Shown here: positions 23,461-32,309 of the stretch, in pieces
Numbering within the stretch: the stretch's first letter is position 1
Layout of the letters: every line of letters begins with the position of its first letter
Assembly: GCA_029962745.1 (NCBI GenBank)
Contig: CM057162.1
Span: 5,032,323 to 5,096,322, forward strand
Reading direction: 5' to 3'
DNA from: Echinometra lucunter
Lineage: Eukaryota; Echinodermata; Echinoidea; Camarodonta; Echinometridae
DNA length: 64,000 bases
The notes under the pieces: model-generated
What the model saw: the letters and a program-made list of their open reading frames with translations, nothing else
Told to the model about the DNA's origin: nothing
The model's database searches: none
Program-made: the position numbers and the translations under genes

Positions 23461-25819
23461 CAAACCATCACTTCCTAGCCAAAACTCTGACGCCTCTAAG
23501 AATCTCGTTGTAACGATTCCCGCGGATCTCCCTATTTCGGAGAGTGAGCGCTCGCTTTTAGCGAAGGGTCTCTCCTTCGTGCCTGAGAGTAAGCAATGCG
23601 ATGAATTCCAAGTCCGCTCTGATTTTGAATCTTTCGCTCGCAGACTCCGTCTTAAGGCCTACTACGAAGCTAAAAGTGATAAGCCCTTATCAGGTGGAGA
23701 TTCCAGTAACTCGCCTATTTCAAGCAACTCCTGCACTGACCGTGATGATAACCATCGTGAGCAGATTGATACTTCACGTAATGTCGATTCTCGGCCTATC
23801 GCTTTTGAGCAACTCCAGCCACGCTCTTCTTCTTGGACCCCACCCGCCGGGCAGTTCAGGAACCTTGATCTATACATTCAGCAGTGCAGAAGTGACATTG
23901 ATGCTATTGATTTCAAAGCTCGAAGAAGGTCATCCAACCTCACCAAGGAGGAGCTATCCGCATTGAGATCACTCAAAAACAACCCGGAATATGTGATCAA
24001 GCCTGCTGACAAGGGAGGTGCTGCTGTCGTCTGGCGTCGTGATTTGTACTTAGCCGAAGCACTTCGTCAACTGAGTGATTCTGATTTTTATGACAAACTT
24101 TATGAGGATCCTACACCCAGTCAACAACAGGTTGTAAAGGAGACCGTGGAGGACCTCATTAAGCAGAAGCAATTACCACCTTCAGCATCGAATCTTATCC
24201 AGAAGAATCCTAGAACTTCGAACTTTTACCTTCTTCCTAAGATTCATAAGCCGAACATACCGGGGCGTCCTATTGTTTCGACAATCAACTGTCCCACTGA
24301 ACTGATTAGCAGGTATCTTGATAGCGTTTTTTCACCGCTCGTCTCTTCTCTACCTACTTATGTGAAAGACTCGTCTGATGCCCTCCGGCTCCTCGAGAGT
24401 GTCACCTTACCGCCCGGTGAAGGAAAGACTCTCCTTTTCACCATGGATGTCAAGTCACTGTACACTAACATACCCAAGAGGGATGGTCTGCGAGCTGTAC
24501 AGCATTTTCTTCAGGGAAACCCATCCTCGGATAGACCAGACGACGTTACTATCTTACGTCTTGCAGAACTAGTTTTGGATCTGTCATCGTTTCAGTTCAA
24601 CGGTGATTTCTACAGTCAGAAGAAAGGTGTTGCTATGGGAACCAAAATGGGCCCATCTTACGCCTGCCTCTTCATGGGGTACATGGAGAACCAAATGCTG
24701 TCTTCTTATGAAGGTCCTAAACCTCTCTTGTTGAAGAGATACATCGACGATATTTTTGGAATTGCTACTTGCTCCAAAGATGAACTTAGTCTCCTCATCC
24801 AGCACTTTGATACATTCCATCCAGCGTTGTCATTTACTCACTCCATATCTGACACTTCTGTAGCTTTTCTGGATATCGACATCACTACCAGGGGAGGTCG
24901 CTTGGATACCAGTGTGCACTACAAACCAACCGACGCTCACAGCTACCTAAACTATCAGTCTTCACACCCGCCTGCCTGCAAGAAGGCCATACCTTATTCT
25001 CAACTGACAAGACTACGACGCCTGTGTAGTAATCAAGATGACTTTGAGAAGCGCTGTGAGGAAATGAGAAATTTCTTCTTGAACAGAAGCTATCCCCCAC
25101 ATGTCATCGATCAGTCTATGAGGAAGATCGCCGGAGTGACCAGACACGATACTTTGTCGCTTAACACTACCAAGAGCAGCTTAAATAGGACACCCCTCGT
25201 CTTCACTTTTGATCAAACTACGGCAGAGCTATCATCATCTATCAGGAGGAACTTCAAATCTCTACTCAACAACCCCACTACCTCTTTGATATTCAAGGAA
25301 CCGCCGCTGAGAGCATTCAGAAAGGACAGAAGCCTTGGGGATTTGCTGGTACACACTCATTTCAGCAGTCAAAGTACAGAACCTACAGAAAAGGGATCTA
25401 CCCCGTGCAAGCGACCACGTTGTAAGACTTGCAGACGTATCGACAACACCCAGGTCATCAGAGGTCATAAAGGGAACTACAGAGTGAAAGGATCTTTTTC
25501 ATGCATTACAGATAACCTGGTATACGCGATTTCTTGTTCCGCTTGTAAGAAGTACTACATAGGAGAAACAAAACGCAGACTGGCTGATCGCGTCACCGAG
25601 CATCTACGATCCATTCATCTGAACACACAAGGACTACCAGTAGCTCGTCATTTTAACCAACCGGGACATACTATTGACGATTTCAAGGTGTGCGGTGTTC
25701 TCAAGTGTAGAGGAGATGATGCCATCAGGAAGCAACAAGAAGAGAGGATCATCTTCGAACTGGGAACTTTATATCCATTTGGCCTTAACGCTACTTTTCG
25801 TTCATTCCAGATTTCCTAG
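23459..25819 (+). pseudogene. Penelope-like polyprotein lacking about 155 N-terminal residues (copy B)
   Basis: The frame is open from the truncation point to the stop at 25817-25819, and its protein is identical to residues 157-942 of copy C. Reverse transcriptase motifs are KPADKGG, LPKIHKP, TMDVKSLYTNIP and YIDD; the GIY-YIG domain follows. No ATG with the native start context remains, so it is scored as truncated although the domains are intact. Confidence 0.85.
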
Positions 25820-25829
25820 GCTTGTTTTC

Positions 25830-26310
25830 TTTCCTTCCGTCTTTTCTTCCTCTTTTTTCTTTTTTTTTCTTTCTTTTTTTTTTCTTCTTCCTCTTCTCTC
25901 TCTTACTTTTTCTTTCAATTCTTTTTCTTTTTTCTTTTTCTTTTTTTTCCCTGTCTTCCTGGCTTCCTCTTTTTCCCCTTTTTTGTTTTTGTCTTTTCTC
26001 CTCTTTCACTCCTTTCCCTTCCTTTTCTCCCCCCTTTTGTTCTCTCTTTTCTCAGCCTTTTGCTTTTTTTTTCTCTCTCTCTTTTCCCCTATCTTTTTTC
26101 TTTTCTTTTGCTTTTTCTTTATTGCGCGTTCCTTTTGTTACGTCATTTTCTCTCTCTCTCTCTCTCTCTCTTGTCCTTCTCTTGGTTGCTTGGTTTCCTT
26201 GGAGTTTTTGTGCGCCTTGCGCTTCTTTGTTACTTTCCTTCGCTTTCCTTCCCTTTTTATTACGTCATCTTTACCTCCCCTTTTTTTCTCTCTCCCCTTC
26301 TCTCTTTCTC

Positions 26311-26342
<32 letters not shown>

Positions 26343-26390
26343 CCTTTTCCTCCTTGGTTGGCTTGGTATCCATGGAGCTCTTTGCGCTTT
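25830..26390. repeat. Long polypyrimidine tract in the 3' region of Penelope copy B
   Basis: About 560 bases are almost entirely C and T on the plus strand. The same tract is at 29432-29950 in copy C and, inverted, at 21660-22190 in copy A. Length varies slightly between copies by microsatellite slippage. It gives long false frames of Phe/Ser/Leu on one strand and Lys/Glu/Arg on the other. Confidence 0.9.
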
Positions 26391-26440
26391 TGCGCTCTAC
26401 GCTTTGTATGTTTGATACTAAATAAAATTTTCATCATTAC

Positions 26441-26480
26441 CTGATGAAGGCCTATGGCCGAAAATTTGTAAATTTCACGT
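26441..26480 (+). ncRNA. Hammerhead-ribozyme-like core at the B/C junction
   Basis: CTGATGA, a GGCC/GGCC stem with a TAT loop and GAAA reproduce the conserved core of a hammerhead ribozyme. ATTT/AAAT follows as a possible stem III, then CACGTC. Hammerhead motifs are known in the terminal repeats of Penelope-like elements. I could not assign the cleavage residue with confidence. The same core is at 30043-30065 (plus) and 21549-21571 (minus). Confidence 0.55.
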
Positions 26481-26592
26481 CTGACGGAATTTGTTTATTT
26501 ATTGGCATCTTTCATTTTATTATTCTAACATTCCGAAGCAGAACTCATATTTTGATTTTCTTCATATTCTACTTCTTCTGCAACTCGTCATC

Positions 26593-29421
26593 ATGCGCCA
26601 ACCAGCAACGATTATTCAAGTTATAAGGAGGAAACTTAACCATTTCTTGAATTTTTTCAACCAACCTATTCATTCCTGTGCCTTCTACTATGGGATGTCA
26701 GTGTTTTCAAAGACGCGCTTCTGTAGTCATCGTGATTTCGTTTCTACCTGCCTCCGGAGGAAAGTCATTCCCTATGGATTTCGCATTTCTCTGCGTCCTT
26801 GCCTAGGAAGAATTCATAAGGAGTTTATTGACCACAATCTCTCTCAATGTTCTCGACGGCTAATGAGATTGTCACTGGAATCCTACAACCGTCAAATTGC
26901 ACACCATAACTCTGAGATGATTCAACGAAGAAGTGACCTTCTGAAACTGTGTTCCCATCATGACTACAACGGGATCAGACTGTTTATTCACAACTGCAAC
27001 CGTGAGTATTATGACACTCTTCATTTCCACAAGTGCAGGAAACTTTCTTCGTTACTACCTAGCAAACCATCACTTCCTAGCCAAAACTCTGACGCCTCTA
27101 AGAATCTCGTTGTAACGATTCCCGCGGATCTCCCTATTTCGGAGAGTGAGCGCTCGCTTTTAGCGAAGGGTCTCTCCTTCGTGCCTGAGAGTAAGCAATG
27201 CGATGAATTCCAAGTCCGCTCTGATTTTGAATCTTTCGCTCGCAGACTCCGTCTTAAGGCCTACTACGAAGCTAAAAGTGATAAGCCCTTATCAGGTGGA
27301 GATTCCAGTAACTCGCCTATTTCAAGCAACTCCTGCACTGACCGTGATGATAACCATCGTGAGCAGATTGATACTTCACGTAATGTCGATTCTCGGCCTA
27401 TCGCTTTTGAGCAACTCCAGCCACGCTCTTCTTCTTGGACCCCACCCGCCGGGCAGTTCAGGAACCTTGATCTATACATTCAGCAGTGCAGAAGTGACAT
27501 TGATGCTATTGATTTCAAAGCTCGAAGAAGGTCATCCAACCTCACCAAGGAGGAGCTATCCGCATTGAGATCACTCAAAAACAACCCGGAATATGTGATC
27601 AAGCCTGCTGACAAGGGAGGTGCTGCTGTCGTCTGGCGTCGTGATTTGTACTTAGCCGAAGCACTTCGTCAACTGAGTGATTCTGATTTTTATGACAAAC
27701 TTTATGAGGATCCTACACCCAGTCAACAACAGGTTGTAAAGGAGACCGTGGAGGACCTCATTAAGCAGAAGCAATTACCACCTTCAGCATCGAATCTTAT
27801 CCAGAAGAATCCTAGAACTTCGAACTTTTACCTTCTTCCTAAGATTCATAAGCCGAACATACCGGGGCGTCCTATTGTTTCGACAATCAACTGTCCCACT
27901 GAACTGATTAGCAGGTATCTTGATAGCGTTTTTTCACCGCTCGTCTCTTCTCTACCTACTTATGTGAAAGACTCGTCTGATGCCCTCCGGCTCCTCGAGA
28001 GTGTCACCTTACCGCCCGGTGAAGGAAAGACTCTCCTTTTCACCATGGATGTCAAGTCACTGTACACTAACATACCCAAGAGGGATGGTCTGCGAGCTGT
28101 ACAGCATTTTCTTCAGGGAAACCCATCCTCGGATAGACCAGACGACGTTACTATCTTACGTCTTGCAGAACTAGTTTTGGATCTGTCATCGTTTCAGTTC
28201 AACGGTGATTTCTACAGTCAGAAGAAAGGTGTTGCTATGGGAACCAAAATGGGCCCATCTTACGCCTGCCTCTTCATGGGGTACATGGAGAACCAAATGC
28301 TGTCTTCTTATGAAGGTCCTAAACCTCTCTTGTTGAAGAGATACATCGACGATATTTTTGGAATTGCTACTTGCTCCAAAGATGAACTTAGTCTCCTCAT
28401 CCAGCACTTTGATACATTCCATCCAGCGTTGTCATTTACTCACTCCATATCTGACACTTCTGTAGCTTTTCTGGATATCGACATCACTACCAGGGGAGGT
28501 CGCTTGGATACCAGTGTGCACTACAAACCAACCGACGCTCACAGCTACCTAAACTATCAGTCTTCACACCCGCCTGCCTGCAAGAAGGCCATACCTTATT
28601 CTCAACTGACAAGACTACGACGCCTGTGTAGTAATCAAGATGACTTTGAGAAGCGCTGTGAGGAAATGAGAAATTTCTTCTTGAACAGAAGCTATCCCCC
28701 ACATGTCATCGATCAGTCTATGAGGAAGATCGCCGGAGTGACCAGACACGATACTTTGTCGCTTAACACTACCAAGAGCAGCTTAAATAGGACACCCCTC
28801 GTCTTCACTTTTGATCAAACTACGGCAGAGCTATCATCATCTATCAGGAGGAACTTCAAATCTCTACTCAACAACCCCACTACCTCTTTGATATTCAAGG
28901 AACCGCCGCTGAGAGCATTCAGAAAGGACAGAAGCCTTGGGGATTTGCTGGTACACACTCATTTCAGCAGTCAAAGTACAGAACCTACAGAAAAGGGATC
29001 TACCCCGTGCAAGCGACCACGTTGTAAGACTTGCAGACGTATCGACAACACCCAGGTCATCAGAGGTCATAAAGGGAACTACAGAGTGAAAGGATCTTTT
29101 TCATGCATTACAGATAACCTGGTATACGCGATTTCTTGTTCCGCTTGTAAGAAGTACTACATAGGAGAAACAAAACGCAGACTGGCTGATCGCGTCACCG
29201 AGCATCTACGATCCATTCATCTGAACACACAAGGACTACCAGTAGCTCGTCATTTTAACCAACCGGGACATACTATTGACGATTTCAAGGTGTGCGGTGT
29301 TCTCAAGTGTAGAGGAGATGATGCCATCAGGAAGCAACAAGAAGAGAGGATCATCTTCGAACTGGGAACTTTATATCCATTTGGCCTTAACGCTACTTTT
29401 CGTTCATTCCAGATTTCCTAG
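26593..29421 (+). CDS. Penelope-like retroelement protein: reverse transcriptase with GIY-YIG endonuclease
   Basis: This 942-residue frame starts at the first ATG in frame (MRQPATIIQV); the frame is open further upstream but without an ATG. It copies element RNA into DNA and nicks the target. In order: an N-terminal basic region, then reverse transcriptase with KPADKGG, LPKIHKP, MDVKSLYTNIP and GVAMGTKMGPSYA, and the catalytic YIDD at residues 584-587. A Cys-rich linker (CKRPRCKTC from about 806) precedes a GIY-YIG nuclease from about 843 (LVYAISCSACKKYYIGETKR). The frame is undisrupted and may be functional. The domain order identifies an endonuclease-bearing Penelope-like element. Confidence 0.95.
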   Translation: MRQPATIIQVIRRKLNHFLNFFNQPIHSCAFYYGMSVFSKTRFCSHRDFVSTCLRRKVIPYGFRISLRPCLGRIHKEFIDHNLSQCSRRLMRLSLESYNRQIAHHNSEMIQRRSDLLKLCSHHDYNGIRLFIHNCNREYYDTLHFHKCRKLSSLLPSKPSLPSQNSDASKNLVVTIPADLPISESERSLLAKGLSFVPESKQCDEFQVRSDFESFARRLRLKAYYEAKSDKPLSGGDSSNSPISSNSCTDRDDNHREQIDTSRNVDSRPIAFEQLQPRSSSWTPPAGQFRNLDLYIQQCRSDIDAIDFKARRRSSNLTKEELSALRSLKNNPEYVIKPADKGGAAVVWRRDLYLAEALRQLSDSDFYDKLYEDPTPSQQQVVKETVEDLIKQKQLPPSASNLIQKNPRTSNFYLLPKIHKPNIPGRPIVSTINCPTELISRYLDSVFSPLVSSLPTYVKDSSDALRLLESVTLPPGEGKTLLFTMDVKSLYTNIPKRDGLRAVQHFLQGNPSSDRPDDVTILRLAELVLDLSSFQFNGDFYSQKKGVAMGTKMGPSYACLFMGYMENQMLSSYEGPKPLLLKRYIDDIFGIATCSKDELSLLIQHFDTFHPALSFTHSISDTSVAFLDIDITTRGGRLDTSVHYKPTDAHSYLNYQSSHPPACKKAIPYSQLTRLRRLCSNQDDFEKRCEEMRNFFLNRSYPPHVIDQSMRKIAGVTRHDTLSLNTTKSSLNRTPLVFTFDQTTAELSSSIRRNFKSLLNNPTTSLIFKEPPLRAFRKDRSLGDLLVHTHFSSQSTEPTEKGSTPCKRPRCKTCRRIDNTQVIRGHKGNYRVKGSFSCITDNLVYAISCSACKKYYIGETKRRLADRVTEHLRSIHLNTQGLPVARHFNQPGHTIDDFKVCGVLKCRGDDAIRKQQEERIIFELGTLYPFGLNATFRSFQIS

Positions 29422-30042
29422 GCTTGTTTTCTTTCCTTCCGTCTTTTCTTCCTCTTTTTTTCTTTTTTTTTTTCTTTCTTTTTTTTTCTTCTTCCTCTTC
29501 TCTCTCTTACTTTTTCTTTCAATTCTTTTTCTTTTTTCTTTTTCTTTTTTTTCCCTGTCTTCCTGGCTTCCTCTTTTTCCCCTTTTTTTGTTTTTGTCTT
29601 TTCTCCTCTTTCACTCCTTTCCCTTCCTTTTCTCCCCCCTTTTGTTCTCTCTTTTCTCAGCCTTTTGCTTTTTTTTTCTCTCTCTCTTTTCCCCTATCTT
29701 TTTTTCTTTTCTTTTGCTTTTTCTTTATTGCGCGTTCCTTTTGTTACGTCATTTTCTCTCTCTCTCTCTCTCTCTCTTGTCCTTCTCTTGGTTGCTTGGT
29801 TTCCTTGGAGTTTTTGTGCGCCTTGCGCTTCTTTGTTACTTTCCTTCGCTTTCCTTCCCTTTTTATTACGTCATCTTTACCTCCCCTTTTTTTCTCTCTC
29901 CCCTTCTCTCTTTCTCTTCCTTTCTCTCTCTCTCTCTCTCTCTCCCTTTTCCTCCTTGGTTGGCTTGGTATCCATGGAGCTCTTTGCGCTTTTGCGCTCT
30001 ACGCTTTGTATGTTTGATACTAAATAAAATTTTCATCATTAC

Positions 30043-30082
30043 CTGATGAAGGCCTATGGCCGAAAATTTGTAAATTTCACGT
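30043..30082 (+). ncRNA. Hammerhead-like core, 3' end of Penelope copy C
   Basis: Same core and stems as at 26441: CTGATGA, GGCC/GGCC, GAAA, then CACGTC. It lies 3' of the polypyrimidine tract. Confidence 0.5.
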
Positions 30083-30140
30083 CTGACGGAATTTGTTTAT
30101 TTATTGGCATCTTTCATTTTATATATATATATATATATAT

Positions 30141-30573
30141 GATACATAACTGAACAATATTATTAATGTCGAAATAACACATAAGTATTCCTAAGTTAAT
30201 CAAATATTATTTCCTTATCAATTCGTTATATTTTCTTTACTTATGTGTTATTTCGACATTAATTGTTCAGTTATGTATCATCATTCCTAAAGTTGATTAA
30301 GTATCATTTCCGTATCATTTCGGTATATTATTTTGATATTTAATTGTTCAGTTATTCCAATTACGTATTATTTCGACATTATTTTGAGATTACTCCTATA
30401 TGTATATTATTTTGCCTGTTCGTTTCTTATCTGTTCAGACCTGATGAAGGCCATGTTGGCCGAAAGCTTGCCATAATAAAAGGACATGATCGAGAGCTAC
30501 GTCAGCTTCATTTCATTTATTTTCTTCCAATGTGTACTAAAATGAAGCACTGCACACGTTTTGCGAGGGGACA

Positions 30574-30608
<35 letters not shown>
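30141..30608 (+). mobile_element. Penelope-type terminal repeat, family ii, right side
   Basis: It matches 20881-21406 and carries CTGATGA, GGCC stems and GAAA at 30441-30465, with AGCTACGTC downstream. It ends in CT and TA microsatellites. It faces the left-pointing copy across the copies A-C block. Confidence 0.65.
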
Positions 30609-30626
<18 letters not shown>

Positions 30627-30627
<1 letters not shown>

Positions 30628-31620
30628 ATAGAGAGGATCCCAACTTCAATATCTCGATGGCGTCTCGGGTGGATATATAAGTGTGAGGATATGATAGTCG
30701 AGACACGGACGTTGCTATACTTCAAAACTTTATTCAACAAGCTTTCGGCCTAACCGGCCTTCTTCAGGTTTCTGAAGATGCAAACATAATAGTTATAATT
30801 ACATACCTGTATCCTGGGGAGCACCAAGCTTCGACGGCAAGACAGAACGGACTGAGAAGAGCTGGTTACTTACTAATTACCCACTCTGCCTAACTGTAAA
30901 CGATGCCGCTCTGCGATGTTCTCATGTACATCTATTCCTTCAAGGAGTAATCCACTGTCCATTCTCTTGAGCTTGCAGTCAGTTCTGACAAAAACTGATC
31001 ATCATGATCTAATTTCCAATTAGACGTCCGTTCTGCTGCGTGTCGAACGAGGTCTGTGATTTCTGAATGGTCTCGGAATCCGCATAACTCCGCATGGATC
31101 ACTGCTCTCGACCTCCCATCCTCTCTCTCTCTCTATCTCTCTTATGCTCTCTCTTTCTCTTTCCTCACTCACCGGCCTTCCCAGTTTTCCCTTAGACAAT
31201 GTCAAAGATCACTAATTCATTCACACTTGATCGCACATTTTTATACACACCCATCAGATAGCACACATATACTTCACTTTCTGTAAGCATCATTATTTTA
31301 CACATAACCTATACATTAAATTGTGTTCATTATTTTATTAAGTTATCGGTATTAAGCGTAGCCATGAATATGTATGTATAAAGGACTGTTGTAAAATGTG
31401 TGTTTTGCAACCGCCTACGACACGCTCACACATGTGTAACATGACATAATTATAACTATTATGTTTGTATCTTCAGAAACCTGAAGAAGGCTGGCTAGGC
31501 CGAAAGCTTGTTGAATAAAAGTAAAGTACAGCAACGTCCGTGTCTCGACTATCTTATCCTCACACTTATATATCCACCCGAGACGCCATCGAGATGGTGA
31601 AGTTGGGGATCCTCTCAATT
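30627..31620. mobile_element. Penelope-type remnant, family iii, with inverted terminal repeats
   Basis: The left repeat (30627-about 30800, minus) and right repeat (about 31230-31620, plus) share CTGAAGA, a GGCC-type stem, GAAAGCTTG, AGCAACGTCCGTG and the outer GGGTGGATATATAAGTGTGA. The 430 bases between show only short degenerate frames. The right repeat is cut off by the TA tract where the Ty3-type LTR begins. A further copy lies at 61034-61439. Confidence 0.6.
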
Positions 31621-31630
31621 ATATATATAT

Positions 31631-31802
31631 TGTTACGAGTTTGAGTTCAAAGATAAATTCCCCAAAGTCTGGGGTGGAGAATAGGGTGGTTTTTCTGGTA
31701 AAAAGTAACGATCAGCGTTCTTGTGATTCTGTCGTGTGAAATTCATCTAAAGTAATCATTAGGCCCTACCAAGTGCAGAGTTAAGTAAGTAGGAACGTAA
31801 CA
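31631..31802 (+). repeat. 5' LTR
   Basis: Starts TGTTACGAGT and ends ACGTAACA, with short inverted ends TGTTACG/CGTAACA. At 172 bases it is short for a Ty3-type LTR. It differs from the 3' LTR at one base (AATAGGG against AATTGGG). Confidence 0.95.
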
Positions 31803-31820
31803 TGGGGGCACGTCAAAGGA
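31803..31820 (+). promoter_or_regulatory. Primer binding site candidate
   Basis: TGGGGGCACGTCAAAGGA follows the LTR directly. The leading TGG fits pairing with the CCA end of a tRNA. I could not identify which tRNA. Confidence 0.55.
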
Positions 31821-32309
31821 GTTTCCTAAAATGTATATTTTAGGACCCGTGGATTGGCATTCAAATGAATAATTATCTATAGTTATAAAAGGTTGGATAG
31901 TTCTTAGATGTAGAACGTAGTCGTTGCCACTTTGTATATGACTTGTGTAGATCTGGTTCCGTCACGGCGTACGCATTGGTCGGAACTTTTTGGTCCTTTG
32001 GTGGGATATAATTTGTTTTCTGACGGTACAGGGAATATTTGGTCTGGTTTGGTCCTTGTACAGTAATTATAGCACGCTGTATGATTATTAATTGTCATGT
32101 TGTAGACCTGGACTTGTCTAGTGGCCTGGACCTGGACCGTGCGCAGATTTTGGTTGCGGTCGAATCTAGTTGAGAGTACAGTACGAGTAGTAGTACGTGT
32201 GCGTGCGTGTGCAAATTTCGATCGTCTGCGCACGGGGCACGCAGAATTTTTTTTTGCGGTAGTCTCGTGTCAAGGCTTGGTTAGTTTTCATTTGTCTTCT
32301 GAACTAACA

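Larger units (their letters stand above)
23459..26490 (+). mobile_element. Penelope-like element, copy B (5'-truncated, in tandem with copy C)
   Basis: It begins at the point matching 27061 of copy C and runs through the coding region, polypyrimidine tract and terminal repeat directly into the 5' leader of copy C. The terminal repeat is shared between the two, the partial tandem arrangement typical of Penelope-like elements. Confidence 0.9.
26491..30120 (+). mobile_element. Penelope-like element, copy C (full length)
   Basis: It contains a 5' leader shared with the terminal repeat of copy B, a complete coding region, the polypyrimidine 3' region and a 3' terminal repeat, and ends in a TA microsatellite at 30121. 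Its coding sequence is nearly identical to copies A and B, so the array is young or was formed in a single event. Confidence 0.9.

Noticed and set aside
26491..26592. Longer N-terminus for the Penelope protein starting at a TTG
   Set aside because: This part is the terminal repeat and leader; a eukaryotic start is expected at the ATG at 26593.
32121..32309. Upstream extension of the Gag frame beginning at a GTG
   Set aside because: No ATG in this part; the first ATG with a good context is at 32310 and the extension reads like leader sequence.
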